From assembly GCA_947184155.2 (NCBI GenBank), contig CAMXCT020000113.1, forward strand, positions 637,182 through 701,181: a stretch of DNA of 64,000 nt, in the 5' to 3' direction. Position 1 is the stretch's first letter. Each line of letters begins with the position of its first letter. Shown in pieces: positions 30,195-40,453 of this stretch. The DNA is from Cladocopium goreaui. Lineage: Eukaryota; Sar; Dinophyceae; Suessiales; Symbiodiniaceae. A program made the translations under genes and the position numbers. The notes beneath the pieces are model-generated. The model ran no database searches. It saw only the letters and a list, made by a program, of their open reading frames with translations, and was not told the DNA's origin.

Positions 30195-31020
30195 TGTGAA
30201 AATTTCCGACATCCGTGAGATGAATCCATTGGTCTTTTCTGCATTGGAAGAAGTGAATTTGGTTTTCACCTTGATGGTGAGCTCAACCGTGATGGTTGAC
30301 ATCGTATTTGCACGTTTCATGTTTTGCACGTTTTATTGGAGATGACGAAACCCAACAACGATATACTTTTCGTCTTCTTTGAGTACTTTGATTGCACGGA
30401 GAACATCGTGAGGATTTGAATTTGTATAGTGACATGGAAAATCAAACCATTTTCCATACCTTTTGCATTAGTTGTCGTCGACGAACTGCACGAAGGAATC
30501 GTGAGAAGATCGTAGAATTCATTTTGTGACTTCGGAAGAAGGAACTTTGTTTGACATTGATCGGAGAAGTTTAGTTGTTTTGTCTCTCAATGATGATAGC
30601 GAGAGCAACGTTCTGAAAGGCATTCAGAACTGGAGTTGCTAATAGATCTGAGGGAGACATCATGAATCATGTTTTGGTGCTTGAAATGTTTCAACGTTTT
30701 TCAAACACTCAAACTTATTTAAACAAACAAACCATGTCTTGATGTAAAGACTTTTTGTGAGGACATGTGTTTTTGATCGCTTTTGTGAAAGTTAGCAGAA
30801 AGATGCTGACTGGCGACTCCGCATCATTTTGTGTCAAGGCGTGACACACCAACAAGAACCATAGCGACATGAGCAAGACATGTTCCCTTGTTGCTTGTGT
30901 GTGTAAAAGTGGCTGAGCTCTGGGAGTGGTTGACTTGGTTGCGTGGACGGTCTTAGTGAGTTAAGGACGACGTCCTGGACGCTGACCCAAGTAGGTTTCG
31001 AAGGCTGTCGGCCTTCCGCA
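30195..31020 (+). repeat. 3' LTR of the copia element (826 bp)
   Basis: Matches the 5' LTR almost throughout; only two small indels were seen. Followed by the duplicated target GCATC. Confidence 0.9.
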
Positions 31021-31025
31021 GCATC

Positions 31026-31498
31026 TTGCGCATCTTGCGCTTTCTTACGGAGTCCGGGCGACATATTAAATTGTTCGATTTGTTTGATGCTGGTTTTTGG
31101 GTTGGAAATGTATATAGATTTTGGACTCCCAAAGGTGGTCCTCCCCAGTTCAGCACATGGATGTTTGTGTCATCCTTTAGGCTTTGAAGTCTCATTATTT
31201 CTGGTGAACTTTTGAAGCAGCTGGAGGCGTTCTGAGCGTCATGTCGCAACCCCAAAAACAGGGTTGCCACACGCTCCAACGTGTGGATTTGGCGCGCCCG
31301 TTTTTGGTCTCGCCTGCTGTTAAAATAGAAATTGAAAACAGCCTCGGAATGGCTCTGTCCAAAGCGAAAAGCGGTTGCGTGGCAATCCCATTTTTGGCAG
31401 TGTGGAACCTTGCAAGCTGCTCGAGACACGAAGCTCTTCGTATGACGCAAGTGCATCAAAGTTGGGTTTTTTTGAGCAGCCAGCTTTCAACGCAACTG
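31026..31498 (-). repeat. Outer part of the right foldback arm
   Basis: Reverse complement of 19358-19828, ending CGCAACTG. Both arms contain GGGGTTGC...GCAACCC-type small palindromes. With 20582-20811 it completes the right arm split by the copia insertion. Confidence 0.7.
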
Positions 31499-32030
31499 AG
31501 GTCCGGCATCATCCCCGAAAGCTCTTAGAATTTTAGTCCGGATCTGTTCCCAAGTCCCTGCCAAGTCCTGCCAAGGTACAAAGTGCTTTTTTGCATGCGT
31601 TAGGAGTCTAGAGGGGCGAAGGGATGAGGGGGATCCAAAACAAACAACGCATCAAAAGACGAAAACAAAACTGAGCAGTGCGACGCCCAATCGTGACAAA
31701 ACGATCCACTGCCAACGCAAACGCAGAAAAAAGCATCCGGCCTGCAATGTCGCCGCAGAATCAGCACCTCACCTAGGCCATGCTGCGAAAGCCTGCGACA
31801 AAAACACCCAAACAATTCCAAAACAACATGGTGCTTTGGCAAAGATGGGCAACCTGCAGGTGGGGCAGGGGACCTTGAATCAGCAACGGTGTTCCCCGGA
31901 ATCCTGCCATTCTGTTGGACTTGCAAAAGCACTGCGGTGTTAGTTTTGGTAAAAAAAGGTCACTGCAGCAATCTCATTTTCGGGGCCGTAAACGCAGTAG
32001 CTTTTTGGACTCCAAGAAGTGGTCCTCCCC
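31499..32030 (+). repeat. Second, direct copy of the foldback interior
   Basis: Direct copy of 20059-20580, beginning right at the outer end of the right arm. No coding capacity was recognised. Confidence 0.65.
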
Positions 32031-32363
32031 AATACCTCTTGGTCCTTCCCAATACCTCGTGGAGTTCACTTTTCTTTGGCCTATATGGGGTCGTTTCATT
32101 CGTTGCGCTTCCTTTACTGCGTTGTGTATGTTCCTTCGCGGCGTCATACACGGTCTGTAGCTGGAGGCCATGTTGGTTAACCATTCTCTGAGGTATTTAC
32201 ATGCGCGGATGGCAGCCCTGCGAGTGCCGGGTCCGTCTTGGTTCTGGCCGCAGGCCTCCTCCTCAGAAGATCTGGTTGCCTCCATTCCCCGCGGGGTATG
32301 CACTGTTGTTCGACCGCCGTATGCTGGTGCATCCTTGGTGCTCGGCAAGTTGACTGGGATGTC
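32031..32363. other. Unassigned stretch between foldback copy and SINE
   Basis: It begins with a short duplicated phrase (AATACCTCTTGGTCCTTCCC/AATACCTCGTGG). A - strand frame (32366 to about 32060) has protein-like sequence (AIRACKYLREWLTNMASSY, TPRRNIHNAVKEAQRMK), possibly a fragment of a broken gene. I cannot identify it. Confidence 0.3.
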
Positions 32364-32381
32364 CAAGGTTGGCTGCGCACG

Positions 32382-32528
32382 AGGTGTCCCCGCGGCTCAG
32401 TTGGTAGGGCGTCGTTCTTGGCGACGCGGACAGACTGCCGGTGGTGGTTCGATTCCCCGCTGGTCCACGGGTAAGCCTCAAGTGGTGACCCGCCGAAAGG
32501 CAACGGGCGCCGGCAAAAAAAAAAAAAA
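32382..32528 (+). mobile_element. tRNA-derived SINE with poly(A) tail
   Basis: A 147-bp insertion. The head has a pol III A-box-like GGCTCAGTTGGTAGGGC (about 32394-32410), an anticodon-arm-like CGTCG/CGACG stem, a long variable region, and a B box GGTTCGATTCC (32446-32456). A ~55-bp unrelated tail ends in 14 A residues (32515-32528). It is flanked by a perfect 18-bp target duplication CAAGGTTGGCTGCGCACG (32364-32381 and 32529-32546). A perfect duplication indicates recent LINE-driven retroposition. The A-to-B distance is ~9 nt longer than in a class I tRNA, as in Ser/Leu-type tRNAs. Confidence 0.85.
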
Positions 32529-32641
32529 CAAGGTTGGCTGCGCACGCCACCCATCAAAGAAGTAAATGCCTGGCTGAGGTGTGATTTCTTGGGAGGGGCC
32601 GGTTTGTGGTAGGACCCTTCCAGTACGTGCATGATACAATC

Positions 32642-32707
32642 TTTTTTTTTTCCAACGCCTTCATGGCTTCTGCCAGGTCGTTACACACGTTCGATCGTAG
32701 CAAAAGA
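32642..32707 (-). mobile_element. 66-bp poly(A)-tailed retroposed fragment
   Basis: On the - strand it reads from CTTTTGCTACG to GGCGTTGG followed by ten A residues (T run at 32642-32651 on +). It is flanked by a perfect 17-bp duplication ACGTGCATGATACAATC (32625-32641 and 32708-32724). It is too short for a gene and lacks A/B boxes; probably a severely 5'-truncated cDNA inserted by the same machinery as the nearby SINE. Confidence 0.75.
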
Positions 32708-32734
32708 ACGTGCATGATACAATCCTGATGGTAG

Positions 32735-34310
32735 ACATACATACGTAGGTCTGGGGGTTCGGTCAGCCGCGTATGCAAACAAAATCAATTCGTTGAATGG
32801 AAGGTTCTGCGCGAGGGTCCAGTTGTGTCCATTTGTTGCGACTTGATGCAAGTGCCGCAAGTATTGCTGGTCTTTCTGCAGCCAGGCAAGGTCGGACGCT
32901 CTCACTAGGATGAGCCGGTATCTCATGTTCAGCGGACGGCTGTTTCGTTGGTCGTGGTATTGGTTGGCAATGGCTAGAGGGGAGCAAGTCCAAGACGGTG
33001 CCTCATTGAGGGACCATCTTGCCATTTGGCTGTTGTTTTCTTGTGCTGGATTCGGATTGAAGGAGGGCCAGTCGATCCTCGGCGAAGACCTTGCACTCCA
33101 TAGGCCAGTGCAGCAAGTACCTGTGCCATGCCAATGAGACCCATCATGTCCAATGGGGAGACTATCAGGGTGAGCGATTTGGATCTTGTAAGCCCCACTG
33201 TGATACGCCCCAGGCAGTCTTCAGTATCCTCTGTGGGGGAGCCATCTGGCTGATATCTTACATTAAGGAAACCTGTGCTGGGCTGGGCTAACATCGCAAC
33301 TGCTGCTGTGCCACCAGCCGAATTGGCAATGGTCTCTACTCGTAAGGTACGTGCTCCTTCTTCAACGTGGAACGGTTGAGGTTGTTTTTCTCGTCCGTAG
33401 CAGTAGTCATCACGAAAAACCCGTCCGCAAAGCCTGTGTTGGAGGGGAATTCGGAGAGCACTTGTGATACGAGCGTCTCCAGATCCGTCGCAGCTACACC
33501 ATTAATTTTAGCATTAGTGTCCCATAGGATGAACTAGTATCCAGGGGGTTTGCTGCCGATTCCTCCAGAGGCAACTCCCAGCGGCTATGCATAAATTTAC
33601 AGAGATCTGGAAACCTAACCGCAACAACTGAGTGATATGTCACCGGGCTAACTTGTGAACTGGAGGGTAGTATGAGCCCCCACGCATGGATGTCGCTAAC
33701 TCCGGCTGTGTGGGAGTTAAGCTCCGCTTGAATTTCTCCGGCCATAGGTAGGAGGGTTTCCACATGCTGTAGCATCCAGGCGAGGCGAATGAGGGATCGA
33801 GAGAAATTTATGGTAGTGCCTTCGAGGAGCGTGGCATTTACCTTTGTTGGGAGCTGTGCCTGCTCGCCTGGAAGTGCTGTGCGGAAGTGTGAGTTGATGC
33901 CTGGAAGGACTTGGTGGACCGCTCGGAGGTCTTTCTCGTCGTCTGGTGACAGTTGCTCAGTCCATACTCTACCCAAGACATGTTCGCTGTTCCGTAACGT
34001 TTGGTTCAGCAGGTGTAAGCCTTTATTAGACGAGTCATCGAGCAGTCTGATCATCGCTTCAGCAAGGTTGGAAGGGCATATAGTAGTTTCTGTCGCTCCG
34101 AAGCCCGTGTTTTTTGGCAAGTAGGAGCTGGCGTGACCTCTTGGCATTTGGAGCCGTTCGGGCAATTCCGCCCGGTGTTTGCTGCGCGTCCCCTGTCCAA
34201 AGGATAAGGGGTTGTTGCTTCAGTAGGCTAATGGTTGCAATTTCACGGTCCGTGCCGTATTGCTGTCCTTCATCAACCAGGCGAGAGCCACAAGGCGTTA
34301 GACGGGAAAA
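32735..34310 (-). pseudogene. Helicase-family copy 3, decayed core domain
   Basis: Read from about 34300 to 32735 in several frames. VDEGQQYG (DExQ box) and GDAQQTPGG (motif III) come first. Then a frame ending at 33494 covers HAWGLILPSSSQVSPVTYHS (motif IV region). After a gap come SAGGTAAV (motif-V-like, about 33320) and VGLTRS (motif VI, about 33195). The last part ANQYHDQRNSRPLNMRYRL...FAYAADRTPRP matches the region after motif VI in copy 2. Walker A and the C-terminal domain are missing. A frame change lies within ~10 codons after QQLLL/GLRS, close to but not at the frameshift site in copy 2. The 66-bp insertion and the SINE lie beside its 3' side. Confidence 0.7.
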
Positions 34311-34482
34311 AAAACGCAAATCTGGCCGGAAGATTTGCGTATCGTCGGTTTAAGATGTTTTTGTTGTTGATTTTTGTTGATAATTTGCCCTTTGATCGAA
34401 ACCTGGGCGTTTCATGCTGAATTTCTAATTTGTTAACTCGCCCGAGCCTCAGAGCGATATCGGCCACAACAGAGGAAAAAAA
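34307..34482 (+). mobile_element. Solitary copy of the helicase-element 3'-terminal module
   Basis: Only the terminal module is present, opposite in strand to the helicase pseudogene beside it. The hairpin CGCAAATCT (34315-34323)/AGATTTGCG (34331-34339) has 9 perfect pairs. CCGAGCC (34442-34448), GCGATATCGGCC and seven A residues (34476-34482) follow, again with 34 nt from CCGAGCC to the tail. It starts just before the hairpin. This looks like a short retroposed 3' end or a SINE that shares its tail with the larger element. I found no target duplication. Confidence 0.6.
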
Positions 34483-35039
34483 GGTTTGCATTCGTCACAA
34501 TTGGTTGGAGCCAATCATTTCTTCGTGCTGGTCTAGAGGCGTCTGCTGCATTTTTGTGACTTTTTTTGTCCGAGCCCGTTGCCAGTCTACGGTCTTGATT
34601 CGGCAGTCTGTCAGCGATACAAGAGTGCCGCGATGCAAACTGCACCACGAGGACGACTGGAACCTCTGCGTTTTGAATTTTATTCGGAAAAAAGGAAATG
34701 GGGTCAGACATTTGCTGGGCCGCAGGTCCGAAGGCTGTCGAGGCCAAGTGGCCTGAGATTTATATTTCCACAGAATTTGCCCTTTGCTTTTTTATGTTTT
34801 TCCCGCGCTCCCGAGCAAAAATACAAAAAAACAAAAAAACACAATTTATATCACAAACAAATGCAAAAAAAACCCAATTCATACCACAAAAAAAACAATT
34901 GATACAAAAAACAGATTTTTTGGGGGTGATTTTCGCACGGTGGAGATGGTTTCCTGAGGCCGCTCTGAGCGCAAGGCTCGTTATCCACCGATAGCAGCCA
35001 CGATTTTGGGGTGTGCTGCATCGCAGGACATCGTTGGCA
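34483..35039. other. No gene recognised; A-rich simple sequence
   Basis: Includes an A/C-rich low-complexity stretch (about 34800-34920) with repeated AAAAAACA-type words. Short open frames here have no motif. It marks the transition to the AT-rich island. Confidence 0.4.
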
Positions 35040-35960
35040 TGGAACGCATCGAAATTAATTAAAAGGAAAACACTTCAGAAAGGCATCAAAGGAAAAGGTA
35101 AAGGAAATAAGCAGCTGGACACACTAGTGTATCCCTATACTATAGTGGAACTGATTGTAATTTTCTAATTTTCTGTGAAAGGACACTGGAAAATTTCAAT
35201 GATCAAGTGAGAAAAAACTAAGAAAGTAAAAAAAAACTTAAACAAAAATGAAAAATGTTTGAAAACAAACACACGACCAAGACACAATTGTGTACCCCAG
35301 ACACAAGAAGACCAAGACACAATAGGGTACCCTGACACAATAAAAATATAATGTTTAAAATTGTTAAATTAAAAATTGAATATAAAAAAATATATATTTG
35401 AAATGTAATGTTTAAATTTGTTAAATTAAAAATTGAATATATAAAAACATATTTTAAATGTAATTTTTAAATGTGTTAAATGAAAAATTGAATATTAAAA
35501 AAAAATCAAACATGTAATTAATTTTCAATTTAAAACAATAAACAAAAAATAAAAAATAATTTAAAACAGTTTAGAAATTAAAAAAATAAAAAACACTGAA
35601 AAAAACTTACTCCAAAATCATGTGGACACAATACTGTACCCTTCCATCATTTCCAAAATTACACAATTATTTTGGAGTCTGTGGACACAATTGTGTATCC
35701 CCACACTAATCTGTATACCACATTAAAAATATGTATATATATATATGTATGTATGTATATATATTTTAAATATACAAAGTTAAAAAAAACAAAACAAGTA
35801 CCAAAAAACACCACAACACATACCAACACAAATGTAAAAAATAACAAACATCATTCAAAAAATCGTCAAAAATCATAAAGACCATGAAAAAAAAATCATT
35901 AAAAACACATCACACATGAACCGAAATCAAAAAAAACATTTAAAAATCACATACAACATG
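35040..35960. repeat. AT-rich island with ~65-bp tandem repeats and a dispersed GACACA..TGTAYCC motif
   Basis: Strongly A/T-rich. At about 35340-35520 a unit built on TGTTAAATTAAAAATTGAATAT is repeated about three times with divergence. A partly palindromic word of type GACACANTNNTGTAYCC occurs at 35118, 35281, 35316, 35625 and 35684. A (TATA/TATG) microsatellite is at about 35730-35770. No coding sequence. Confidence 0.6.
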
Positions 35961-37914
35961 TCATGAAATCAAAATACAAAATGGAACCATAAGGGGTTAT
36001 TCAAAAATGAAATGAAAACATGCCTACATTTAATGTCACAAACATATTTACACGTTTGAAGGGGCACACACAGACAACTACTATTGTTTTGGTTTCGATG
36101 CTCGAAATTTGCAGCGTTGCGCCAAAACTGGTTGACTACGTGTGTGTTGGCCATAATTGACATCCCAATAGGGGTCACCTGCAACAACATGCGATATTTG
36201 TATCGTCGCAATACGGGAACATTTTAAAGAGGATATCGGTATGTTGGTTTGGTTGTCCTGAATTCTATGATGTTTGATGCGTGGCTGTGTTGCGCAGTTC
36301 CTTTGTTGATGGAGTGTTTGCCAATGGATGGCATAGGCCAAAAGTCCAATCATTTGAGTGCAGGCCGGTGCAGCTATTTCGTTTCCGGTTTGCGGATGTG
36401 GAAATCAATGCTTGGAAATGGTTGTCGCAAATCCAACACTGCAAATTCATATGACAAAACGTCAATTGGTCGTGTTTCTTTATGTTTACTCTACATGACA
36501 TTTCAAACAAAAAAAACGAAATATTCTAAGAAACGTGTTGCAGGGGTGCATGAAAAGTGCCTATCATGGGCGCTTTGATCGCAAGGCCTTTGCGGATCTT
36601 CGATGCACAGTGAATGTGATTGACGGGAACTAATATGCCAAAACAAAATGTTTTGAAACCTTGTTTCAATTTTCTTTCACAAGTGTGCTGTGTCATGGTC
36701 AAGTGAACCATTAAAGACATCATTGTTGAGCGATCAATATATGGTCATTAGACAACATAATTTATTGATGACTATGATAACCCATATAATAATAAGGATA
36801 CTTATGAATCAATCAGTATGATTGGATAGGATTGTGGTATTTTTCATGACTCAAGTGGACTTGGCCATAGGAGACAGTGATGAGGAGACAGGAACACCAC
36901 ATGTGTATTCGTCAATTTCCCTTGGTTCACAGATCTGCAAACTTGTATGTGTTATATGATGTCATATGGTTAAATGGTTGTATGTGTCATTCCAGACACT
37001 GAAACAGCAAATGTGAATGGGTCAAAATTACGCGACCCCTGAAAGGGTGGGTCCACTGCTACCCCAAATTTGAGGACGTGAAGACCAAAAACCATCACTG
37101 ATCGACGTCACCATTGATGCTAGATGATGATAGTTTGCTTGTAAGTGGAACACCCTCCCGAAAAAACATTCCACATTGGTGATTTATTATCGCAATTAAA
37201 ACATGTTTCATGCACTATGCCGTATAGACTGTTCCTGTTCCCAAATTCCGATTTTCAACTCATAGGAGATGACGGAATGGAATCCCAAATGAAAAATAAC
37301 AATTGAAAGTTCTGAAATTGACCAACAACGTCACGTTTTTATTTGAACTAAGTCAGTTCACACAAGAAACATACCCCCAGCATTGCAGCTGCTTTTGTTC
37401 CATGAAATCCTCCATTTTTTTTTCGGGTGGCCCATGGAACCTCCCGTGAACCAGGCTTCCAGGGGCCATTGTTTTGATGCCCCAAGAGCTGAAACTGCTG
37501 TCGAGAGACGAATGCGAAAGTCGTTTGTGTTTGGAGGCGCGAAACGCGTGGGACTTCGTCCATCTGGAATAGCCTGGCAATTTTTCACGGGGTAAGGTAG
37601 GCAACTCAGGATGGACATGGAGATCTTGTCTTGTCAGATGTCACGATGTGCAAGTCTGGTTGAAAATATAAAACACAGAGTAAACTGAAAAAACAACAAC
37701 TTGGTTTCAAAAAATGGCGCATGTCGCTGGTGTCTCTTGACAGGCTGAATCCTACAAGCCGGAGATGAGCAGCTCAGCGAGACTTCCATATCATATGATA
37801 GTTGGCCATACATCCCGTTATATCCCATTATACTCCCATCGTATCCTCATTTCAGTTCCATTTTATCTCCATTACATCCCCATTATATCCTCGTCATATC
37901 CCCATTATATCACC
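35961..37914. other. Mostly unassigned; possible exon near 37.5 kb
   Basis: AT-moderate sequence without a clear gene. At about 37475-37570 the + strand reads MPQELKLLSRDECESRLCLE...DFVHLE and stops. It follows a CCAG acceptor-like site (about 37461) and has protein-like composition, so it may be a terminal exon. A degenerate CCCATTATATCC-type repeat occupies about 37810-37915. Nothing else is supported. Confidence 0.3.
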
Positions 37915-38103
37915 ATGTCCCAATTAAAAAACATGTTTTCTGCGGTGTTTCCCCATAAAGAACATATCGATGAGGCGACGATGAGATTCGTTGGCTTCTG
38001 GAAAGATGCCTCGGAAGAAAATATTGCCGCTGGGCTGCAGGATAGAATATATTCATCGCTTTCCCACGGAGGTTTTGTTGCAGTTGACCTGGGGTATCCT
38101 GGG
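37915..38103 (+). CDS. Probable exon, hypothetical protein
   Basis: ATG at 37915 (MSQLKNMFSAVFPHKEH), then MRFVGFWKDASEENIAAGLQ and a Gly-rich end before a GTAAAG donor-like site at 38104. Balanced codon use in an AT-rich surround supports coding. It could be the first exon of the gene followed through 40.7-43.6 kb, but I could not link it by phase. Confidence 0.4.
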
Positions 38104-38479
38104 GTAAAGTTTCTTAGAGTTCATGATTTGGGGATGGCTATGGATGGCTTCAAATCTTTGATGCCACCATTTGACGCCACCATTTTTACGGTGTCTTGCG
38201 ATGTTTTTGTTTGTTTTTTACTAATCCTCCACCATTTGGGGGGCTGAACATCCATAAATCCCACCTGTTTTGATGTTGTAGCCATGACTGGGCTTGCTGA
38301 GTGATGAGGTGACTCAAGACATGCCCATTTTGTTATGACGAAGTCTACGTGGTTGGTTAGATATCCACATTTTCAAACCATTAAAATTGTCACTTTGATG
38401 GTTAAATCATGTTAAATCAGTTCAATCTCCCATGAAAATTTGAGAGAGTGGCCTATCCATCCTATCCATCCAATCCCAG

Positions 38480-38607
38480 GTGAATGCTTTGTCCCTGCCA
38501 TGGCTGCAGCCATCTTGGCCTATCTGAGCCTGGCGGCGATCTTGCCATCGGATGGCTATGCCTTGGTAGCCCTGGCGGCAGTGTGGAGGACTCAGATTGC
38601 CATCGCG
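38480..38607 (+). CDS. Probable exon with a hydrophobic (membrane-like) segment
   Basis: It follows an acceptor-like CCCAG and ends before GTAGCG at 38608. It encodes AMAAAILAYLSLAAILP, then GYALVALAAVW, an Ala/Leu-rich hydrophobic stretch long enough for one membrane span or a hairpin. It sits only ~45 bp before a 15-copy minisatellite. Confidence 0.4.
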
Positions 38608-38650
38608 GTAGCGACATATGCAGATGTACCTCTGGTACCTCTACAATTTG

Positions 38651-38800
38651 ATCATTCTGGATCATTCTGGATCATTCTGGATCATTCTGGATCATTCTGG
38701 ATCATTCTGGATCATTCTGGATCATTCTGGATCATTCTGGATCATTCTGGATCATTCTGGATCATTCTGGATCATTCTGGATCATTCTGGATCATTCTGG
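38651..38800 (+). repeat. Minisatellite: 15 perfect copies of ATCATTCTGG
   Basis: Fifteen identical 10-mers, followed by (AT)n and (AAAT)n. Because 10 is not a multiple of 3, all + frames give phases of the same 10-residue peptide without stops, so long ORFs across it are artefacts. Perfect identity suggests recent expansion. Confidence 0.95.
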
Positions 38801-39097
38801 ATCAATTTCTATATATATATATATAAATAAATAAATAAATCAAATATAAAGTTATATCTCTATATCTGTGCATCTATACATCGATCCATTTCTCCATCTC
38901 TGAATGTCTCTATCTCTTTCTCTCTGTATCTATTCTATGTATTTATGTATCTATGAAGCTAATCCAAGCCCATCCAGCCCCTTCCAATCCCATCCAATCC
39001 ATTGGATCCGATTCTATTCCAATCTCTCTTTCAGAGTTGAGATATCTTCACCAGTAGACTCAGTAGACTCAGTAGACAATATCTTTACTTTCGCAAG

Positions 39098-39259
39098 AGA
39101 ACAGAGGTGGTTTTTTCAGTCGATGAATCTGCTCAGGCCTGCTCCGATGATTCTGGCGCGAGGACATCGAGCGAATCGAGGGAGATGCAAGGCGGAAGCG
39201 GAGAGCCGGAGAGTCGATTTAACCAACAAAATTGGGTGGGTTTTTCAGCAAAAATATTG
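39098..39259 (+). CDS. Probable exon, Ser/Glu-rich hypothetical protein
   Basis: After CGCAAG, one + frame reads RTEVVFSVDESAQACSDDSG, then a Ser/Arg/Glu/Gly-rich stretch, to a GTATGA donor-like site at 39260. Just upstream, a 9-bp unit (AGTAGACTC) is repeated three times (about 39053-39080). Composition is typical of a linker region. Linkage to neighbouring exons is unproven. Confidence 0.35.
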
Positions 39260-40453
39260 GTATGATGGAGATCTCAGATCTAAAATCATGCAAAGGGATA
39301 TAGAATGACATAGATAAATTTTAAAAAATGGATTTAAGCAAAATGGGGATGCAAGCAACTAAATAGTGGGCATGTAATGGAATAGAATGAGTTTCTTGGG
39401 GTAAGCCATTCTCTGACCCAAATGAATGTGAGTTTCTGCAAGGACAGAAGATTTGTTGAGAGACCTTTTGAATATTGTCAGGGTACCAAATGTAAGATGT
39501 CGTTTTTGTTTGCTTTTAAAGCCCCAAAGCAGTTCATCATCCATATTGTAAAGCATACGCATTGCACATCAGAGTTTACTGTACTTGAAGATGTGCTCTT
39601 CCAATCATTTCATGGCACTCCAACAGGCCAACAGGTGATAAATTGGCCGTCCCCAAAAAGCCTACTGGAATGTCCACAGTCAGCTAAGAGGATCACGAAT
39701 CGTCAAGCTTTCTCCAGCATGCCTTGGGGGTGGATCCCGGCTGGGAAATAAGATGAAATAAGATGTACAGTACTCGCATTCTAGCTACAATCCATGTCAT
39801 CAGAGATCTACCCTCTGGTAATTTAACGTAGCTATTGAAAATGACCATTTATAGTGGATTTTCCCATTAAAAATGGTGATTTTCCATAGCTATGTTAATT
39901 TACCAGAGATCTATGTATGGCATATTTATGGGTGCCGTAAATCACTTACGATTCCTGAGTCACATCCCCATGCCCATCAAACAGAGGCCGACCGGTGAAG
40001 CGTGGAAACCCACGGCGGGAAAAAGTCGTTGAGATGGTGATGGGTCAAGTCGTTGAGCCAAGGACTCACAGAACTTGTCACTTTTATATCAAGATTAATT
40101 GAGCCATCCGTTTTTTGGGTCAAAAGATATGTTTGGGGATATGAGTCAGAATCAAAGGACTTGAGGATTTGAATCTTGGGAGGTTCGATGTACAATCATT
40201 TTGAAGCTTGGGAGGTGGATCGTTTGGTATCAAACCTTGAAATTTGGGAGTTGATCATTTTGCCCCAAAACCAGGGCCCATGTTGCTTGCTCTGCCATGG
40301 TCAGCATCTTTTGAGGAATGCTTCAAGTATCTTTCTGAACGCAGCTGAGAGACGTTTCAGCGGATCAACATTGACCTCTTGACACTCACATATTTCGCTT
40401 GTGTTTTCCAACGAAACCATCCAAGTTTTTGAGGTCCATAGCTTCTTAACCCC

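Larger units (their letters stand above)
20812..31020 (+). mobile_element. Full-length Ty1/copia LTR retrotransposon, recently inserted, gag-pol broken
   Basis: The element is bounded by LTRs that begin TGTGAAAATTTCC and end CTTCCGCA, with a 5-bp target duplication GCATC (20807-20811 and 31021-31025). The order is LTR, primer-binding site, gag with zinc knuckle, Cys repeats, protease, integrase, reverse transcriptase, RNase H, methyltransferase-like domain, extra ORF, polypurine tract, LTR. Integrase before reverse transcriptase places it in Ty1/copia. gag-pol has two frameshifts and one stop, so it cannot make an intact polyprotein as read, although the LTRs suggest a young insertion. Confidence 0.9.

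Noticed and set aside
30953-31459. - strand ORF of 168 residues in the foldback arm
   Set aside because: The same frame recurs at 19326-19841 in the other arm and includes LTR sequence at its end; no protein motif, so a repeat artefact.
32382-32470. Functional tRNA gene
   Set aside because: The T-arm and acceptor stem do not pair well, there is an A-tailed extension, and the whole unit is bounded by an 18-bp target duplication: a SINE, not a gene.
38440-38830. Long ORF with DHSGSFWIIL repeats
   Set aside because: Product of translating a 10-bp minisatellite; only the upstream hydrophobic stretch may be an exon.
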